DNA of 64,000 bases from contig NZ_JBHULS010000003.1 in assembly GCF_042684585.1 (NCBI RefSeq), forward strand, positions 1 to 64,000, read 5' to 3'. The position numbers and the translations under genes are program-made. Of this stretch, positions 16,888-25,083 are shown in pieces. A model generated the notes under the pieces. It did not search any database. It was not told the DNA's origin and worked only from the letters and a program-made list of their open reading frames with translations. The DNA is from Algorimicrobium sediminis. GTDB taxonomy: Bacteria; Bacteroidota; Bacteroidia; Flavobacteriales; Flavobacteriaceae. The stretch's first letter is position 1. The number at the start of each line of letters is the position of its first letter.

Positions 16888-17697
16888 ATGGAAGATATTT
16901 ACCTACGCCGAAACGCCCAAACAGACGAGCCGCACAGACATAACTATTATACCGTATTAGTTGTAAAAAGCGCCAAAGGTTTTCATAAAATAGATTTTAA
17001 CACTTACAATTTATCCAAACATCAAATATTTTTTGTGGCCCCAGGCCAAGTGCATCAGGTTATAGAAACTGAAAAACCATCGGGATTTGTAATGACGTTT
17101 TCAAATCAGTTTTTAGTAGAAAATACCATTCCACTGTCTTTTGTGGAAAGCTTAAATTTGTTTCAAAATTATGGCCAAAGTCCGCCATTATCCCCTGGTG
17201 CAAACGAATTTGAAACCATAGAACAGTTTACCCATCAAATTTTTCAGCTTTTTCAAGGGAATGCCCATATGAAATTTGCATCTATTGGCGCTTTTTTAAA
17301 ACTACTACTAATTGCCTGTAACAACATTTGCGCCATAAACCCTATCGAATCCGATGTGGATACCACAGGCACCAATCTTATCCGACAGTTTAAATTAGCC
17401 GTAAATACACACTACAAAAAAGAGCATAGCACATCGTTTTACGCCAGTTTACTATTTATTAGTCCAGATCATTTAAACCGGACTTTTAAAGCCAAAACAG
17501 GTAAAACCGCTAAAGAGTATATACAAGCCAGAATAATTACCGAAGCCAAACGCCTACTTTACTTTACCAATTTAACGAACAAAGAAATTGGCTATACATT
17601 AGGCTTTAATGAACCTGGAAATTTTAGCGCTTTTTTTAAAAAACACACCGCAGTTTCGCCTTCTAAATTCAAAAAAACAGAAGTTACAAGTAAGTAA
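16888..17697 (+). CDS. AraC-family transcriptional regulator (5' end possibly interrupted)
   Basis: 269 residues from ATG 16888. The N-terminal cupin-type AraC-binding domain includes DEPHRHNYYTVLVV and FVAPGQVHQV (effector-binding His residues). The C-terminal ~100 residues hold two helix-turn-helices (FYASLLFISPDHLNRTFK, then TNKEIGYTLGFNEPGNFSAF). It should bind DNA and regulate nearby or catabolic genes; the adjacent pirin and YceI genes are candidates. The upstream sequence is open for 14 more codons (16846-16887) before a TAA, and even further homologous-looking sequence lies beyond it, so this start may be a fallback. A hairpin terminator follows at 17790-17809. Confidence 0.85.
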   Translation: MEDIYLRRNAQTDEPHRHNYYTVLVVKSAKGFHKIDFNTYNLSKHQIFFVAPGQVHQVIETEKPSGFVMTFSNQFLVENTIPLSFVESLNLFQNYGQSPPLSPGANEFETIEQFTHQIFQLFQGNAHMKFASIGAFLKLLLIACNNICAINPIESDVDTTGTNLIRQFKLAVNTHYKKEHSTSFYASLLFISPDHLNRTFKAKTGKTAKEYIQARIITEAKRLLYFTNLTNKEIGYTLGFNEPGNFSAFFKKHTAVSPSKFKKTEVTSK

Positions 17698-17789
17698 TTT
17701 CAAGGACATCGGATTTTTATACGTTTCTGTCCTATTTTCATATTCCCCATGTTTCCAATCTGTTGCATCTTTGCACTGTACAATTACAT

Positions 17790-17809
17790 ATGCTTAATAA
17801 AGCATTTTT
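17790..17809 (+). terminator. Short terminator after the AraC gene
   Basis: ATGCTT (17790-17795) pairs with AAGCAT (17800-17805) over an AATA loop, followed by five Ts. It lies in the 187-nt gap before the pirin gene. Confidence 0.4.
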
Positions 17810-17884
17810 AACCAATAGCGCTTTTAGTACGGATTTGTTTCTTACTATTGAAACAACCAACAAAAAGCTAAAATTATAATTATT

Positions 17885-18598
17885 ATGAAAACTATAATAC
17901 ATAAAGCCAATACCCGGGGTGCAGCTAATCATGGTTGGTTACAATCCTATCACACTTTTAGTTTTGCAAATTATTACAATCCAGAACGTATGAATTTTGG
18001 TGTGCTTCGTGTGTTAAATGACGATCGTGTTCAAGGCGGCATGGGTTTTGGTACCCACCCGCACGATAATATGGAAATTATTTCCATTCCCTTGGAGGGC
18101 GATTTAGAGCATCAAGACAGCATGGGCAACATTACTGTTATTAAAGAAGGTGATGTACAAGCTATGAGTGCCGGAACTGGAGTTACCCATTCCGAGAAAA
18201 ACAAAAACAACGATAAGGAGGTGAAGTTTCTTCAAATTTGGATATTTCCTAATAAAAAGAATGTTACTCCTAAATACGATCAAATATCCATTAAGGATTT
18301 AGAAAAACCCAACGCACTGTATCAAGTGGTATCTCCTAATAAAAACGATCAAGGTGTTTGGATTCACCAAGATGCCTGGTTTCATTTAGGAAATTTCAGC
18401 AAAGGGCATTCCGAAACCTATACGTTTAAAAAAGAAGGCAACGGCGTTTATGCATTTGTTTTAGAAGGTGAAGTAACCATAAATAACACGGTGCTATCCA
18501 AACGAGATGGCCTAGGTATCTGGGAAACTAATGCCATAACTATTTTGGCAAACGAAAACGCCAAACTATTGCTAATGGAAGTACCAATGAGTATGTAA
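17885..18598 (+). CDS. Pirin family protein
   Basis: 237 residues, the usual length of the short bacterial pirins. The first cupin domain carries the metal ligands: His residues in FGTHPHDNMEI, then GVTHSEKN with His and Glu. N-terminal GAANHGWLQSYHTFSF and NFGVLRVLNDDRVQ are signature pirin segments. Some members have quercetin 2,3-dioxygenase activity; the true substrate is unknown. It starts with ATG 17885 and is followed 72 nt later by the YceI gene in the same direction. An AraC-type regulator lies just upstream. Confidence 0.93.
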   Translation: MKTIIHKANTRGAANHGWLQSYHTFSFANYYNPERMNFGVLRVLNDDRVQGGMGFGTHPHDNMEIISIPLEGDLEHQDSMGNITVIKEGDVQAMSAGTGVTHSEKNKNNDKEVKFLQIWIFPNKKNVTPKYDQISIKDLEKPNALYQVVSPNKNDQGVWIHQDAWFHLGNFSKGHSETYTFKKEGNGVYAFVLEGEVTINNTVLSKRDGLGIWETNAITILANENAKLLLMEVPMSM

Positions 18599-18631
18599 GT
18601 AAACCCACTTGAAAACTTAAAAAATTATATA

Positions 18632-18663
18632 AATAACCCTTAAAATTAATAACCCTTAAAATT
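18632..18663 (+). repeat. Two perfect tandem 16-bp units before the YceI gene
   Basis: AATAACCCTTAAAATT occurs at 18632-18647 and again at 18648-18663, ending 7 nt before the ATG at 18671. It could be a simple slippage duplication or a regulator site that also affects leader length. Confidence 0.6.
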
Positions 18664-18670
18664 TAAAACA

Positions 18671-19192
18671 ATGAGTAATAACACAAACTGGTCTATAGAC
18701 AACGCACACTCTGAAATTGCTTTTAAAGTAAAGCATATGATGATTTCAACAGTAACAGGACACTTTGAAGATTTTCAAGCAACCGCTCAAACAGATGACG
18801 ATGATTTTAACAATGCTTCATTTTCATTTAGCGCAAAAACAGCCTCTATAAACACTAAAAATAAAGATAGAGATGCGCATTTAAAGTCGGATGATTTCTT
18901 CAATTCTGAAGCCTATCCAGAAATGAGTTTTGTTTCAAAATCTTTTAATGGAAGTGAATTAATTGGCGATTTAACCATTAAGGATGTTACCAAGCAAGTA
19001 ACTTTAAATGCCGATTTTAATGGTGTTGCAGTAGACCCATACGGACAAACAAAAGCTGGTTTTGAAATTTCAGGTGAGATTAACCGAAAAGATTTTAATT
19101 TAACTTGGAGTGCCGTTACCGAAGCTGGTAGCATTGTGGTATCGGATAAAGTAAAATTAGTTGTAGATGTGCAATTTATCAAGCAATCTTAA
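18671..19192 (+). CDS. YceI-like domain protein
   Basis: 173 residues with no signal peptide, so probably cytoplasmic. The lipocalin-like YceI barrel is recognisable from WSIDNAHSEIAFKVKHMMIS, the block KSDDFFNSEAYPEMSF and GQTKAGFEISGEINRKDF. YceI folds bind isoprenoid-type lipids. It lies just behind pirin in the same direction, a common pairing of stress-linked genes. It is followed by a strong hairpin terminator at 19248-19283. Confidence 0.93.
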   Translation: MSNNTNWSIDNAHSEIAFKVKHMMISTVTGHFEDFQATAQTDDDDFNNASFSFSAKTASINTKNKDRDAHLKSDDFFNSEAYPEMSFVSKSFNGSELIGDLTIKDVTKQVTLNADFNGVAVDPYGQTKAGFEISGEINRKDFNLTWSAVTEAGSIVVSDKVKLVVDVQFIKQS

Positions 19193-19247
19193 AGTATACT
19201 AAACAACATGTTGTACTTCCGTATTGCTATGCAGTACGAGAAGCCTA

Positions 19248-19283
19248 AAAAAACGGTTTGGACTTCGGTTTAAGCCGTTTTTT
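19248..19283 (+). terminator. Rho-independent terminator after the YceI gene
   Basis: AAAAAACGGTTT (19248-19259) pairs with AAGCCGTTTTTT (19272-19283) in 12 bp with one G-T pair. Confidence 0.75.
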
Positions 19284-19380
19284 GCTTAACAATTCTTTAA
19301 AACCTTTGCTTTAATATAAAATTATTTGGCTAACTTCATCTATAAAAGATTCCACGCATAACATTTAAAAACTTAACCAT

Positions 19381-19956
19381 ATGAACACACATATTATAAA
19401 GGCCGTTATCCTAGGTTTTACCATATTAATATCCTGCCAAGACAGCACTAAAAACCAAACAAAAACACCTTCTAACCATACAAACAGTAAGGTTACCGAT
19501 ACCCTTATAATGGAAACTTTTACCGATAAAAATGGACAAACATTAGAACTTAGCTTTAACAACAATAAAAATATTGTTACGATATCACTAAACGGGGAAA
19601 CGGCTATTTTACAAGCCGAAAACGCGGCGTCTGGATTTTGGTATAAAAACGAACAATACGAGTTGCGCGGCAAAGGCACTAACATAGATTTAAAAAAACA
19701 CGACCAGCTAATTTTTACACACGTAGATAGCATGGTTACCGCTACCATTACAAACAAACAAGGCCAAACATTAAATATGGTGTTTAATAACACAAGTAAT
19801 ACCGCCAAGGTTTATTTAGATGGTGGGGACGAAATTCAATTAAACGGCCAAACGCCTGGGTCTGGAATTTGGTACAAAAATGAAGAATATGAATTAAGAG
19901 GCAAAGGCGAACATCTAGAATTAACCAAAAACGATTCAGTAGTTTTTAAAAATTAA
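19381..19956 (+). CDS. Lipoprotein with two tandem MliC (lysozyme-inhibitor) domains
   Basis: 191 residues. The signal MNTHIIKAVILGFTILISC gives a lipidated Cys19. Two similar domains follow: about 45-115 (FWYKNEQYELRGKGTNIDL) and about 120-191 (IWYKNEEYELRGKGEHLEL), each with the GxWYKNE.YELRGKG signature of the MliC/PliC family, membrane-bound inhibitors of C-type lysozyme. Most MliC proteins have one domain; the duplication is notable. A role in protection against host or predator lysozyme is expected but the key residues need comparison. The gene is monocistronic. Confidence 0.85.
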   Translation: MNTHIIKAVILGFTILISCQDSTKNQTKTPSNHTNSKVTDTLIMETFTDKNGQTLELSFNNNKNIVTISLNGETAILQAENAASGFWYKNEQYELRGKGTNIDLKKHDQLIFTHVDSMVTATITNKQGQTLNMVFNNTSNTAKVYLDGGDEIQLNGQTPGSGIWYKNEEYELRGKGEHLELTKNDSVVFKN

Positions 19957-20131
19957 TCAATTTTTAAGGCGCTATATTTACCGTTAGCAAACAGCCTGAA
20001 AAAGACAAGTCATTTTCCGAAGCAAAAATTAAACCAACAACCCGCTAGCAAATACATTAAGATAATTTGCAAAAACATCAAAAAACGAAACTTTTTGGCT
20101 TTACATTTAGGTATTTATAAATAAACAATCA

Positions 20132-20953
20132 ATGCAAAAAACACTTCAAATTAGCAACATACTAGCTTTTGTTTTCACTGTTTTTCTAAACTACCTTTCT
20201 AATACCGGGGCAATAAACAATCAGACTATTGGCAGCGTATCACAGCAGGTAAACTCTCTTTTTACACCAGCGGGTTATGCCTTTTCAATTTGGGGTCTTA
20301 TTTATATATTGTTGCTTGGCTTTATTATTTACCAAAGCAGAAGTTTGTTTGTACAGGTAAGGAATAACGATTTTATCTTAAAAACAGGCTGGTGGTTTGT
20401 AGTATCGTGCGTAGCTAACGCCGCTTGGATTTTTGCTTGGCTTTACGGTTTTACGGGCATTTCCTGTGTGTTTATATTCCTATTATTATTTGCGCTATTA
20501 AAAATAGTATGTAACAACGCCATGGAACTTTGGGATGCGCCAATTACAACAATTGTATTTTTATGGTGGCCATTTGTTATATATAGTGGCTGGGTTACCG
20601 TTGCCAGTATAGCAAATGTAGCAGCGTATTTAGTAAAAATTGAGTGGAATGGCTTTGGTTTCTTGCCGGTTACTTGGACCCTAATTATGATTTGTGTAGC
20701 AACGGCTGTTAACCTAATTATAACATGGCGGCGCAACATGCGCGAATTTTCTTTGGTTGGCGCTTGGGCTTTAATAGCTATTGCCATAGCCAATAAAAAT
20801 ACGGAAAATCTTATTTTTGTCTCCGCTTTAATAGCTGCCGCACTGTTGGTTATTAGTTCAGGCATTCATGGATTTAAGCACAGAGCCACCAACCCATTAC
20901 TAAAGCTTAAGGAATACCAACAAGACAGAAAGCGACTAAAAAAGATTAAATAG
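20132..20953 (+). CDS. TspO/MBR-related tryptophan-rich membrane protein
   Basis: 273 residues with about eight hydrophobic helices and many Trp residues (FSIWGLIYILLLGF, TGWWFVVSCVANAAWIFAW, IVFLWWPFVIYSGWVTVASI). This size is typical of the longer TspO-like proteins of Bacteroidota and Firmicutes rather than the 160-residue TspO, so porphyrin or cholesterol binding should not be assumed. It sits in the cytoplasmic membrane. Its 3' end overlaps lipB on the other strand by 8 bp. A near-consensus -7 element TACATTTA lies shortly upstream of the ATG. Confidence 0.75.
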   Translation: MQKTLQISNILAFVFTVFLNYLSNTGAINNQTIGSVSQQVNSLFTPAGYAFSIWGLIYILLLGFIIYQSRSLFVQVRNNDFILKTGWWFVVSCVANAAWIFAWLYGFTGISCVFIFLLLFALLKIVCNNAMELWDAPITTIVFLWWPFVIYSGWVTVASIANVAAYLVKIEWNGFGFLPVTWTLIMICVATAVNLIITWRRNMREFSLVGAWALIAIAIANKNTENLIFVSALIAAALLVISSGIHGFKHRATNPLLKLKEYQQDRKRLKKIK

Positions 20954-21662
20954 TAGGCTTTTGCATTTCAAAATTAGCTTCAAAAAGCGCGGCAAAATGC
21001 TTACGTAAACGCTCTTTTACCTGGGTCTCGTTTACGGTTTGTTGTCCTAACTCCACGTTTAACGAGGTTACCGCTTTGCCCTTAATACCACAAGGAATCA
21101 TATTATCAAAATACCCCAAATTTGCATTAACATTTAAAGCAAACCCATGCATAGTAACCCACCTGCTAGCGCGCACGCCCATAGCGCAAATTTTTCGAGC
21201 AAATGGCGTACCTACATCCAACCACACACCAGTTTCTCCCGGACTTCTCTCGGATTTTATTCCGTAGTCCTGTAAGGTTAAAATAATCATTTCTTCCAAA
21301 AAACGCAGGTATTTATGAATATCAGTAAAAAAATTTTCTAAATCTAAAATAGGATATCCCACAATTTGACCTGGACCATGATAGGTAATATCTCCGCCCC
21401 TGTTAACCTTATAAAAGGTAGCCTCTTTTTCGGCTAATTGCGCTCCGGAAATTAATAAGTTAGACAAGTCGCCACTTTTTCCTAGGGTGTACACATGTGG
21501 ATGTTCCACAAATAAAAAATAATTTGGTGTTTCTAGCTGGGTATTTTCGCGCCGGTTTCTAATTTTAGTATCTAATATCCCCTGAAACAACGCCTCTTGG
21601 TAATCCCAGGTTAGCTTGTAATCCTGAACACCTAATTCCTGTAACTTAATTATCTTATTCAT
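20946..21662 (-). CDS. lipB: Octanoyl-[acyl-carrier-protein] transferase
   Basis: 238 residues from ATG 21662. LipB moves octanoyl groups from ACP to the lipoyl domains of 2-oxo acid dehydrogenases. The catalytic Cys is in MIPCGIKGKAVTSL, the Lys in RKICAMGVRAS, and the conserved RGGDITYHGPGQIVGYPI block binds acyl chains. An in-frame ATG at 21686 would add eight residues but would place the start inside the TAATTTTG promoter element (21676-21669), so 21662 is preferred. It converges on the TspO-like gene with an 8-bp overlap. Confidence 0.96.
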   Translation of the reverse strand: MNKIIKLQELGVQDYKLTWDYQEALFQGILDTKIRNRRENTQLETPNYFLFVEHPHVYTLGKSGDLSNLLISGAQLAEKEATFYKVNRGGDITYHGPGQIVGYPILDLENFFTDIHKYLRFLEEMIILTLQDYGIKSERSPGETGVWLDVGTPFARKICAMGVRASRWVTMHGFALNVNANLGYFDNMIPCGIKGKAVTSLNVELGQQTVNETQVKERLRKHFAALFEANFEMQKPTI

Positions 21663-21668
21663 ACCAGA

Positions 21669-21676
21669 CAAAATTA
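21669..21676 (-). promoter_or_regulatory. TAnnTTTG -7 promoter element for lipB
   Basis: TAATTTTG on the minus strand, ending 6 nt before ATG 21662. This implies a very short or absent leader and argues against the upstream ATG at 21686. Confidence 0.45.
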
Positions 21677-21778
21677 CGACAAACATTTAAAAAGAGCACG
21701 TAAAATATGCTTTCCTTAAAACAAGCTAAACCGGTGCAACTAAACGAAATCCCGTTTTATTAATTAGTCAAAAAACAA

Positions 21779-21937
21779 TTAGCCTTTTGGATTATTTAAA
21801 ATTACCAATGCGGCTATAATGCCAGGAACCCAACCACATAACCATAAAAGGAAAACAATTAAAATAGAACCACAACCTTTATCTAAAACGGCTAAAGGTG
21901 GACAAATTATAGATACTAATACACGCCAAAAACTCAT
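21779..21937 (-). CDS. YqaE/Pmp3 family small membrane protein
   Basis: 52 residues, MSFWRVLVSIICPPLAVLDK... to ...ALVILNNPKG. Two hydrophobic helices enclose the family signature: ICPPLAVLDKGCG in the first and FLLWLCGWVPGIIAALVIL in the second, matching the Pmp3/YqaE proteolipids that are induced by salt, cold or envelope stress and help keep membrane potential in fungi and plants. The protein ends NPKG. It lies between lipB and lysS, on the lipB strand, with a 116-nt gap, and is too short for usual length cut-offs. Confidence 0.92.
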   Translation of the reverse strand: MSFWRVLVSIICPPLAVLDKGCGSILIVFLLWLCGWVPGIIAALVILNNPKG

Positions 21938-22017
21938 GCTAAAAAGTTAAGTTAGAATATACAACTGCTGTTTTAAAACTGTAAAAACAACCTGCTTCGG
22001 ATTTTAAGCACAATATA

Positions 22018-22048
22018 TTGAAATCCTAATGAATAGTAATTACCTTTG
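22018..22048 (+). promoter_or_regulatory. Bacteroidota-type promoter for lysS
   Basis: TTG at 22018-22020, a 20-nt spacer, and TACCTTTG at 22041-22048 (full TAnnTTTG match). The predicted start point is about 25 nt before the ATG at 22080. Confidence 0.6.
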
Positions 22049-22079
22049 TGCCCTTAAAAAAAATTAATTTACTTTATTT

Positions 22080-23774
22080 ATGTCGCAGCTATCAGAAGTG
22101 GAAATCGTAAGAAGAGAGAAACTTGCCAAATTACGTGAGTTAGGAATTAACCCTTATCCAGCAGATTTATTTCCTGTTAAAGAAACTTCTAAACAGGTTA
22201 AGCAGCACTTTTCTGAAGGAAAAAAGGTGGTTTTAGCGGGCCGCTTAATGTCGCGACGTATCCAAGGAAATGCCAGCTTTGCAGAACTTCAAGATAGTGC
22301 TGGACGTATTCAAGTATATTTAAATCGCGATGAAATCTGTCCCGGAACGGACAAAACAAAATACAATACCGTTTATAAAAAACTATTGGATATAGGCGAT
22401 TTTATTGGTATTGAAGGTGAGTTATTTACAACTAAAGTAGGCGAAAAAACAGTAATGGTAAAAGATTTTACTGTACTATCCAAAGCTTTAAAACCACTTC
22501 CTCAACCTCGCGAAGATGCGGAAGGCAACATTCATGATGCTTTTACCGACCCAGAGCAACGCTACAGACAACGTTACGCAGATTTAGTGGTAAATCCGCA
22601 TGTAAAAGATGTATTTATTAAACGTACAAAACTTTTTAATTCCATGCGTAGCTTTTTTAATGATGCTGGTTATTTTGAAGTAGAAACACCCATTTTACAA
22701 CCCATTCCGGGTGGTGCAGCGGCAAGGCCATTTATTACCCACCACAACACATTGGACATACCGTTATATTTACGAATTGCCAATGAATTATATTTAAAAC
22801 GCCTAATTGTTGGTGGATTTGATGGCGTTTACGAATTTTCTAAAAACTTCCGCAACGAAGGGATGGACCGCACCCATAATCCAGAATTTACAGCCATGGA
22901 AATTTATGTGGCTTACAAAGATTACAACTGGATGATGGATTTCTGCGAGCGCCTTTTAGAACATTGTGCTATTGCTGTAAACGGTACAACCGAAGCTACT
23001 TTTGGCGACCACACCATAAACTTTAAGGCACCTTTTGCGCGTGTTACTATGGCCGATTCTATAAAACATTTTACAGGCTTTGATATTACTGGAAAATCTG
23101 AAAATGACATTTTTGAAGCGGCTAAAAACATGGGAATTGCCGTTAATAAAACCATGGGTAAAGGAAAACTTATTGATGAAATTTTTGGTGAAAAATGTGA
23201 AGGTAACTACATCCAACCAACCTTTATTACAGACTACCCTAAAGAAATGAGTCCGTTGTGTAAGGAACATCGTAACAACCCAGAATTAACAGAGCGCTTT
23301 GAACTAATGGTGTGCGGAAAAGAAATTGCCAATGCCTATTCGGAATTAAACGACCCAATAGATCAGCGTGAACGTTTTGAACACCAATTAAAATTGGCTG
23401 AAAAAGGAGACGACGAAGCTACAGAATTTATAGATTACGACTTTTTACGTGCCTTAGAATACGGCATGCCACCAACAGCTGGAATGGGCATTGGCATGGA
23501 TAGATTGGCTATGTATTTAACCAATAATCAATCTATTCAAGAAGTGTTATTTTTCCCTCAAATGCGTCCAGAGAAAAAACCGTTAGCTATTAGCGATGAT
23601 GCGAAAGCCGTTTTAGCCCTGTTAAAATCTTCCGGTAAAATAGCTTTAAACAGCCTTAAGGAAAGCTCCGGTTTAAGCAACAAGAAATGGGACAAAGCCA
23701 TTAAAGAACTAACAAAAAATAAACTAGCTAAAGTTGAAAAAACAGAGTTAGGCTTATTTGTAGAAATGGCTTAA
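22080..23774 (+). CDS. lysS: Lysyl-tRNA synthetase, class II
   Basis: 564 residues. It charges tRNA-Lys with lysine. The N-terminal OB-fold anticodon-binding domain (about 50-145, VVLAGRLMSRRIQGNASFAE) is followed by the class II core with motif 2 (FRNEGMDRTHNPEFTAMEIY) and motif 3 (GMGIGMDRLAMYL). The final ~65 residues (AKAVLALLKSSGKIALNSLK onwards) form a C-terminal extension with a winged-helix-like pattern that longer Bacteroidota LysRS carry. It is monocistronic, with a TAnnTTTG promoter and a strong terminator at 23810-23840. Confidence 0.98.
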   Translation: MSQLSEVEIVRREKLAKLRELGINPYPADLFPVKETSKQVKQHFSEGKKVVLAGRLMSRRIQGNASFAELQDSAGRIQVYLNRDEICPGTDKTKYNTVYKKLLDIGDFIGIEGELFTTKVGEKTVMVKDFTVLSKALKPLPQPREDAEGNIHDAFTDPEQRYRQRYADLVVNPHVKDVFIKRTKLFNSMRSFFNDAGYFEVETPILQPIPGGAAARPFITHHNTLDIPLYLRIANELYLKRLIVGGFDGVYEFSKNFRNEGMDRTHNPEFTAMEIYVAYKDYNWMMDFCERLLEHCAIAVNGTTEATFGDHTINFKAPFARVTMADSIKHFTGFDITGKSENDIFEAAKNMGIAVNKTMGKGKLIDEIFGEKCEGNYIQPTFITDYPKEMSPLCKEHRNNPELTERFELMVCGKEIANAYSELNDPIDQRERFEHQLKLAEKGDDEATEFIDYDFLRALEYGMPPTAGMGIGMDRLAMYLTNNQSIQEVLFFPQMRPEKKPLAISDDAKAVLALLKSSGKIALNSLKESSGLSNKKWDKAIKELTKNKLAKVEKTELGLFVEMA

Positions 23775-23809
23775 CACCAAAATTTTAGAAAACGTAACGT
23801 ATTTAAAGA

Positions 23810-23840
23810 AAGGCTTACTACAATATAGTAAGCCTTTTTT
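23810..23840 (+). terminator. Rho-independent terminator of lysS
   Basis: AAGGCTTACTA (23810-23820) pairs perfectly with TAGTAAGCCTT (23826-23836) over a CAATA loop, followed by Ts to 23840. Confidence 0.85.
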
Positions 23841-23906
23841 GTGCGTAAAATTTAAAAGAAAATAAAATCTTTGTTAGCATTCAAAACATATAAATTAGTA
23901 AATTAG

Positions 23907-23938
23907 TTTGGGTAATAGGACTTAATATATTACCCAAA
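23907..23938 (+). promoter_or_regulatory. Perfect 11-bp inverted repeat in the leader of the 175-residue lipoprotein
   Basis: TTTGGGTAATA (23907-23917) and TATTACCCAAA (23928-23938) are separated by 10 nt. There is no following T run, so it is not a typical terminator. It ends 12 nt before the ATG at 23951 and could be a dimeric regulator site or an RNA hairpin. Confidence 0.45.
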
Positions 23939-23950
23939 ATCTTAAAACGT

Positions 23951-24478
23951 ATGAAACACTTTTTTATCCTAATGGCTGGAATTCTACTCGCATCATGCGT
24001 GAATAACACCTCCCCTAAAACTCTTAAGCAAACCGCCTTGCAAACAGATTCTGATACCATAACGGGCTTTCAAACAGATTCTTTGGCTATGGCAACTACG
24101 GCATTAACGTTTATAAATAGCTATGTAGCAAACTGCAATAAAATGCGTGCACAAACCCCTATTGTAGCATGGACTAATAACCAAGCACTAGCATCACAAA
24201 CATTAAAAGTGGTTTTAGAAGATTTAATTAACACGGCCGAAGCTAAAAATCCAGACATTGGTTTAGGATTCGATCCTTTTTTTGATGCCCAAGATTATCC
24301 CGATGCGGGTTTTCAAATTAAAAGTTTAGATACTAATTCAAATTTTATAACACTTAAAGGAAAATCACCATGGGACACTTTTGAGCTCACTATAAAGGTA
24401 GTCCAAACAAACCAGCAGTGGTTAGTAGACGGTGTTGGCATTGTAAACATACCTGAAACAATGCGCGCTAAACGCTAA
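23951..24478 (+). CDS. Small lipoprotein, DUF3828-like
   Basis: 175 residues. MKHFFILMAGILLASCVNN is a lipoprotein signal (LASC, Cys16). The mature part has a helix (ATTALTFINSYVANCNKM), then FDPFFDAQDYPDAGFQIKSL and strands ending TNQQWLVDGVGIVNIP. The pattern of a helix, a DP(F/I)xxAQD(Y/F)P segment and a terminal WxVDGVG(I/V) block matches DUF3828-type NTF2-like proteins. Function unknown. It probably forms a unit with the PH-domain gene 15 nt downstream and has a conspicuous inverted repeat in its leader. Confidence 0.7.
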   Translation: MKHFFILMAGILLASCVNNTSPKTLKQTALQTDSDTITGFQTDSLAMATTALTFINSYVANCNKMRAQTPIVAWTNNQALASQTLKVVLEDLINTAEAKNPDIGLGFDPFFDAQDYPDAGFQIKSLDTNSNFITLKGKSPWDTFELTIKVVQTNQQWLVDGVGIVNIPETMRAKR

Positions 24479-24493
24479 TTTTTTATAAAGCCT

Positions 24494-24931
24494 ATGCATT
24501 TTAAAAGCAGAAAAGATTCGGTTTTTGTTGTAATTAGTTTAATAATTATTGGCTTTTTATTAGTCATGCTATACAACAGCTTATTTTTAAATGACCCAGA
24601 ACAATTTAGAATTCAAACCGTTCATGTCATGTTATGTCTGCTTATTGGTTTGTTAATTTGGTTAGGTCTGGATACGAGCTACCGCTTAACACCAACAACT
24701 TTATTTTATAAAAGCGGACCAATAAGAGGGCGCATTGAAATTACAAACATACATGAAGTAGTTGTAGGAAAAACACTTTGGTCGGGCTTAAAACCCGCTA
24801 CAGCTAGGCATGGCTTAATTATAAAATACAATAAGTACGAGGAAATTTATATTAGCCCTAAAACTAACACTGCTTTTATTAAAACACTTAAAGCATACAA
24901 GCCAGACCTGAAAATATCGTACAGCAAGTAA
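24494..24931 (+). CDS. Two-helix membrane protein with bacterial PH domain (bPH_4-like)
   Basis: 145 residues. Two hydrophobic helices (about 9-27 FVVISLIIIGFLLVMLYN and 42-60 VMLCLLIGLLIWLGLD) precede a small C-terminal domain that starts YRLTPTTLFYKSGPIRGRIE and continues as strands to a helix (PKTNTAFIKTLKAY). This is the layout of YyaB-like PH-domain proteins (formerly DUF1200). The PH domain faces the cytoplasm by prediction. It follows the lipoprotein gene with a 15-nt gap. Function unknown. Confidence 0.75.
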   Translation: MHFKSRKDSVFVVISLIIIGFLLVMLYNSLFLNDPEQFRIQTVHVMLCLLIGLLIWLGLDTSYRLTPTTLFYKSGPIRGRIEITNIHEVVVGKTLWSGLKPATARHGLIIKYNKYEEIYISPKTNTAFIKTLKAYKPDLKISYSK

Positions 24932-25057
24932 GCCACCTCCTGTTAGGTTTGCACAAATCATTCAGCCATGTTACGCGATATGGCAATACTTTTAAAAACG
25001 CTTGTACTTTAACAGTATAATAAAGCCTGTTTGGTTTTATAATCCTGTGAATTACCA

Positions 25058-25065
25058 TACTTTTG
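25058..25065 (+). promoter_or_regulatory. TAnnTTTG -7 promoter element for the M28 peptidase gene
   Basis: TACTTTTG, ending 18 nt before ATG 25084. A TTTG lies at 25030-25033, slightly far (24 nt). The element overlaps an alternative TTG start at 25063, which rules that start out. Confidence 0.5.
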
Positions 25066-25083
25066 TTGAAATTATTTTTTACA

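Noticed and set aside
21938..22079. T-box or riboswitch upstream of lysS
   Set aside because: The predicted leader is only about 25 nt, far too short for a T-box.
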